Shown piece by piece: positions 12,421 through 13,474 of a stretch of DNA of 13,474 nt. This stretch comes from an uncultured Eubacteriales bacterium. GTDB taxonomy: Bacteria; Bacillota; Clostridia; Oscillospirales; Acutalibacteraceae. The notes beneath the pieces are model-generated. The model was not told the origin of the DNA. It worked only from the letters and a program-made list of their open reading frames with translations, and made no database searches. The number at the start of each line of letters is the position of its first letter. Positions within the stretch are counted from its first letter, which is position 1. Both the position numbers and the translations under genes were made by a program. Where the stretch lies: contig CAQBRY010000008.1 of assembly GCA_948762645.1 (NCBI GenBank), positions 19,083 to 32,556 of the forward strand, read 5' to 3'.

Positions 12421-12808
12421 TGAAAGAGTTTTACAGTTAAAACAGGTTATTGATAAGAAGAAATCAGAATTAAAGGGGTCAAAGAGATTTACACCACTTA
12501 CAAATTGTGTCTTGGATTTGGAAGAACAGAAATACAATCTGAATGTTCTTCAGCTTGATGATTTACAGTTTTTGCTTGTTAAATTGAATATGTATTTAAT
12601 GTCTGCTAAGAATTTGGGGATTTGTTTAGAAATTTCAGGATATAACATTGAAGAATGGATTACAGATATTAAATGTAAAATTGAAATTTTTGAGTATAAG
12701 AAGAAAGAAGCAGAACTAAAGGCATTAGAAGTTAAATTGGACAAGATGTTATCTAATGAAAAAAGGACTGAATTGGAATTGGATGAGATTACAGCATTGT
12801 TGAATTAA
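12404..12808 (+). CDS. 134-residue conserved helical phage protein
   Basis: I take ATG 12404, seven to eight bases after GGGAG (12392-12396), over an ATG at 12374 with no site of its own; this removes ten odd residues and leaves the normal front MATKNDERVLQLKQVIDKKK. The core is GSKRFTPLTNCVLDLEEQKYNLNVLQLDDLQFLLVKL, a pattern I recall in Firmicutes phages and integrative elements. The remainder is helical, with an acidic-basic coiled coil from about residue 90 (KKEAELKALEVKLDKML) and the ending ELELDEITALLN. It overlaps the 424-residue gene by 17 bases. Its role is unknown; oligomer formation through the coil is likely. Confidence 0.82.
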   Translation: MATKNDERVLQLKQVIDKKKSELKGSKRFTPLTNCVLDLEEQKYNLNVLQLDDLQFLLVKLNMYLMSAKNLGICLEISGYNIEEWITDIKCKIEIFEYKKKEAELKALEVKLDKMLSNEKRTELELDEITALLN

Positions 12809-12825
12809 AAAACTGAGGTAAAAAA

Positions 12826-13474
12826 ATGATAAGAGAAGCGATACCAGTATTAAATCCAATTAAAGGGATTGATATTGAGGATAAAAATTTAAAAATTGTT
12901 TACTTAAAATCTGGAAAATATCTAATTGATGGAGAAGTAATAACTGTTGAATTATATAGCGAAGCAAAAGTCCAAGTAAAAGATGCTTCTGATATTAGAA
13001 AAATTACAGAAAATGAGTACATAAAAGAATATGTATGCGGTGAAGAAAATTTATCTGTCAAACAGTATAATGAGCAAATAGAACAGTTATTATCCAAAAG
13101 AAAGTATAATGGTTATGATGATGAATGGAAAAGTCTTGAAGATGAATTTGCATATAAAAAATTTATTCGAACATGGACACCGATTTATAACATCAGGCAA
13201 GAAATAAGCGAACCTTTATTAGTACAGTTTGAAAAGACAAAATATGATACAGGTTGCCAATATATTCATAATGCATTTCTTAATGGAGATGATAAAGATT
13301 TTACACTTTTTACATATGAACAAGGACAGGCATGGTTAGGAATTACAAGGGAATGTTTTGAAGAATTAGGAATGAAATATAAGAAAAATGTAGATTATTT
13401 TGCGACTAATAATAAAAAGATTTGGAGTAATTCTTCTCATAGTTGTATTAGATATGTAACGGGTTTTGGCGGTT
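12826..13474 (+). CDS. Phage protein, 5' part, cut by the 3' edge of the window
   Basis: ATG 12826 follows GAGGTAAAAAA (12815-12820 carrying the ribosome site) and the frame stays open to the last base, giving 216 residues with no stop. The N-terminus MIREAIPVLNPIKGIDIEDK leads to a strand-rich region, then an acidic helix with KRKYNGYDDEWKSLEDEFAY. The last 75 residues look the most conserved: QEISEPLLVQFEKTKYDTGC, QYIHNAFLNGDDKDFTLF, WLGITRECFEELGM and KIWSNSSHSCIRYVTGFGG. I recall that ending from gut Firmicutes phage proteins of unknown function. Cys and His at TGCQYIH and SHSC could form a site, but nothing is diagnostic. Confidence 0.8.
   Translation, partial: MIREAIPVLNPIKGIDIEDKNLKIVYLKSGKYLIDGEVITVELYSEAKVQVKDASDIRKITENEYIKEYVCGEENLSVKQYNEQIEQLLSKRKYNGYDDEWKSLEDEFAYKKFIRTWTPIYNIRQEISEPLLVQFEKTKYDTGCQYIHNAFLNGDDKDFTLFTYEQGQAWLGITRECFEELGMKYKKNVDYFATNNKKIWSNSSHSCIRYVTGFGG

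Overview
The window looks like part of a large phage genome, or a phage-like plasmid, from a low-GC Firmicute, probably a gut clostridium. This is inferred from very AT-rich sequence, every supported gene lying on the + strand, tight packing with ATGA overlaps, AGGAGG-type ribosome sites, and a run of small proteins with the look of gut Firmicutes phage families. There are no structural, packaging or replication genes, no tRNA or rRNA, no CRISPR array and no complete IS element. It reads as an accessory or early region.

Layout. 1-1532: a protein open at the 5' edge, a basic Cys-motif protein, a DUF488 protein and a small beta/alpha protein. 1600-2778: a block with visibly higher GC. It holds an intact lipoprotein followed by two decayed genes that can be rebuilt across several single-base lesions (a KTR-type cysteine-rich protein and a roughly 80-residue protein). 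2912-5457: a small P-loop protein, a Cys/His-rich protein, a nicotinamidase-like cysteine hydrolase, a zinc-binding-type protein and a DEDDh 3'-5' exonuclease. 5454-7497: a cluster of tiny genes scarred by duplication. A 34-bp tandem duplication has rewritten one gene end. A 58-bp perfect direct repeat, 360 bp apart, has been pasted into a second P-loop gene and broken it. 7613-9761: a small conserved protein, a radical SAM/SPASM enzyme with unusual cysteine spacing, and a GIY-YIG/NUMOD3 homing endonuclease that lacks an AUG start and is frameshifted at an A run. 9782-13474: a protein with the N-terminus TDFVTNSSSSSF, a coiled-coil-like protein, a small protein, a 424-residue protein with a sharp change in base composition, a 134-residue protein, and a protein running off the 3' edge.

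Working together. No complete pathway can be read. The enzymes that can be named act on NAD-related metabolites (hydrolase), nucleic acid (exonuclease), peptides or another substrate (radical SAM) and DNA (homing endonuclease), which fits a phage accessory toolkit. The best-supported novelty is the record of small duplications and templated insertions in 5630-6902. The best candidate for unknown biology is the radical SAM enzyme and its neighbours.
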